Source: a bacterium (GTDB taxonomy: Bacteria; Planctomycetota; J058; JAJDCP01). Taken from it: a DNA stretch of 7,127 nt. The DNA is taken from positions 1 through 7,127 of the forward strand of contig JAUIEM010000453.1 in NCBI GenBank assembly GCA_030428695.1. Direction: 5' to 3'. The notes below the pieces were generated by a model, which did no database searches, had not been told where the DNA came from, and was given only the letters and a program-made list of their open reading frames with translations. The position numbers were made by a program, and so were the translations under genes. Positions 6,973-7,127 of the stretch are shown piece by piece (positions within the stretch are counted from its first letter, which is position 1; each line of letters starts with the position of its first letter).

Positions 6973-7127
6973 GTGAACCGGGTCGTTCGCTGGACCCTGG
7001 GTTACGATCGTGGGCCGTGGGCCGTGTTCCGTCACGTCGTGACCGCGGCCGTGGCCGTGACCGTGGGCCGGGTGGAGGGCGCGGGCGGTGGCTGGGGGAT
7101 GGGCGGTGCTCGGGTTTTCGGTCCACG
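6973..7127 (+). CDS. Possible 5' end of an unrecognised protein, GTG start, cut by the window end
   Basis: A perfect AGGAGG at 6961-6966 stands six bases before GTG at 6973, and the frame stays open for 51 codons to the end of the window. The product begins VNRVVRWTLGYDRGPWAVF and then has a short hydrophobic stretch (VVTAAVAVTVG). About four fifths of codons end in G or C, somewhat lower than in the sure genes. The sequence is locally repetitive and Gly-rich, so the frame could be open by chance. No family is recognised. If real, it lies about 90 bases after the PH-domain gene on the same strand and could be transcribed with it. Confidence 0.3.
   Translation, partial: MNRVVRWTLGYDRGPWAVFRHVVTAAVAVTVGRVEGAGGGWGMGGARVFGP
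7009..7070. repeat. Low-complexity GTGGGCC/GGCCGT direct repeats
   Basis: Two CGTGGGC units in tandem at 7009-7022 plus a partial third are followed, after a palindrome, by repeated GGCCGT-like hexamers at about 7047-7070. This is simple-sequence DNA overlapping the doubtful GTG-initiated frame. Confidence 0.5.
7031..7043. repeat. 13-bp interrupted palindrome
   Basis: GTCACG and CGTGAC flank a single T. This could be a small operator-like half-site pair, but it sits inside low-complexity DNA and inside the doubtful frame, so a regulatory role is only a possibility. Confidence 0.3.

Noticed and set aside
6833..7126. A 97-codon minus-strand frame at the right end
   Set aside because: The product is Pro/Arg/Asp low-complexity from simple repeats and partly antisense to the end of the PH-domain gene; no ribosome binding site or domain is visible.

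Overview
The window is very GC-rich DNA (about 70% by eye). Its coding regions have third codon positions that are almost all G or C. The largest gene encodes an exported di-heme protein with a Gly-rich, Cys-containing C-terminal tail, a short membrane helix and an Arg cluster. That sorting-signal layout is typical of Gram-negative bacteria. A high-GC Gram-negative lineage such as Myxococcota or Planctomycetota fits, but no marker gene settles the taxonomy.

Layout. (1) At 1-1340 on the plus strand, the last 65 codons of an unrecognised gene overlap by ATGA the start of a complete GT4-like glycosyltransferase of 381 residues. The pair looks like the end of a glycan or cell-surface polysaccharide operon. 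(2) At 1341-1490 on the minus strand there is a short stretch with a strong coding signature whose stop abuts the glycosyltransferase stop. Its 5' end cannot be placed, so it is either a very small gene or the tail of a truncated one. (3) At 1491-1745 there is no credible gene. Within it, 1590-1707 holds five successive stem-loops resembling a dispersed, structured intergenic repeat. (4) At 1746-6101 on the minus strand lies one 1451-residue mosaic protein. In order it carries a signal peptide, a beta-propeller-like region, an Ig-like domain, a PKD domain, a second beta-propeller, a di-heme cytochrome c peroxidase/MauG-type module with an inserted carbohydrate-binding-like domain, a Gly-Asn-Thr repeat linker made by sixteen 9-bp tandem units, and a Cys/TM/Arg anchor. 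(5) At 6102-6319 there is a divergent intergenic region with a small AT-rich island. (6) At 6320-6883 on the plus strand is a small two-helix membrane protein with a bacterial PH-like domain. (7) At 6884-7127 the sequence is low-complexity with short tandem repeats and a 13-bp palindrome. A GTG codon preceded by a perfect AGGAGG opens a frame that runs off the window end.

There is no evidence that these blocks form one pathway. The glycosyltransferase pair, the large di-heme protein and the PH-domain protein look like three separate transcription units. No tRNA, rRNA, CRISPR array, transposase or phage gene was seen. The most notable object is the architecture of the large di-heme protein and its repeat linker; nothing here can be claimed as a clearly new system.
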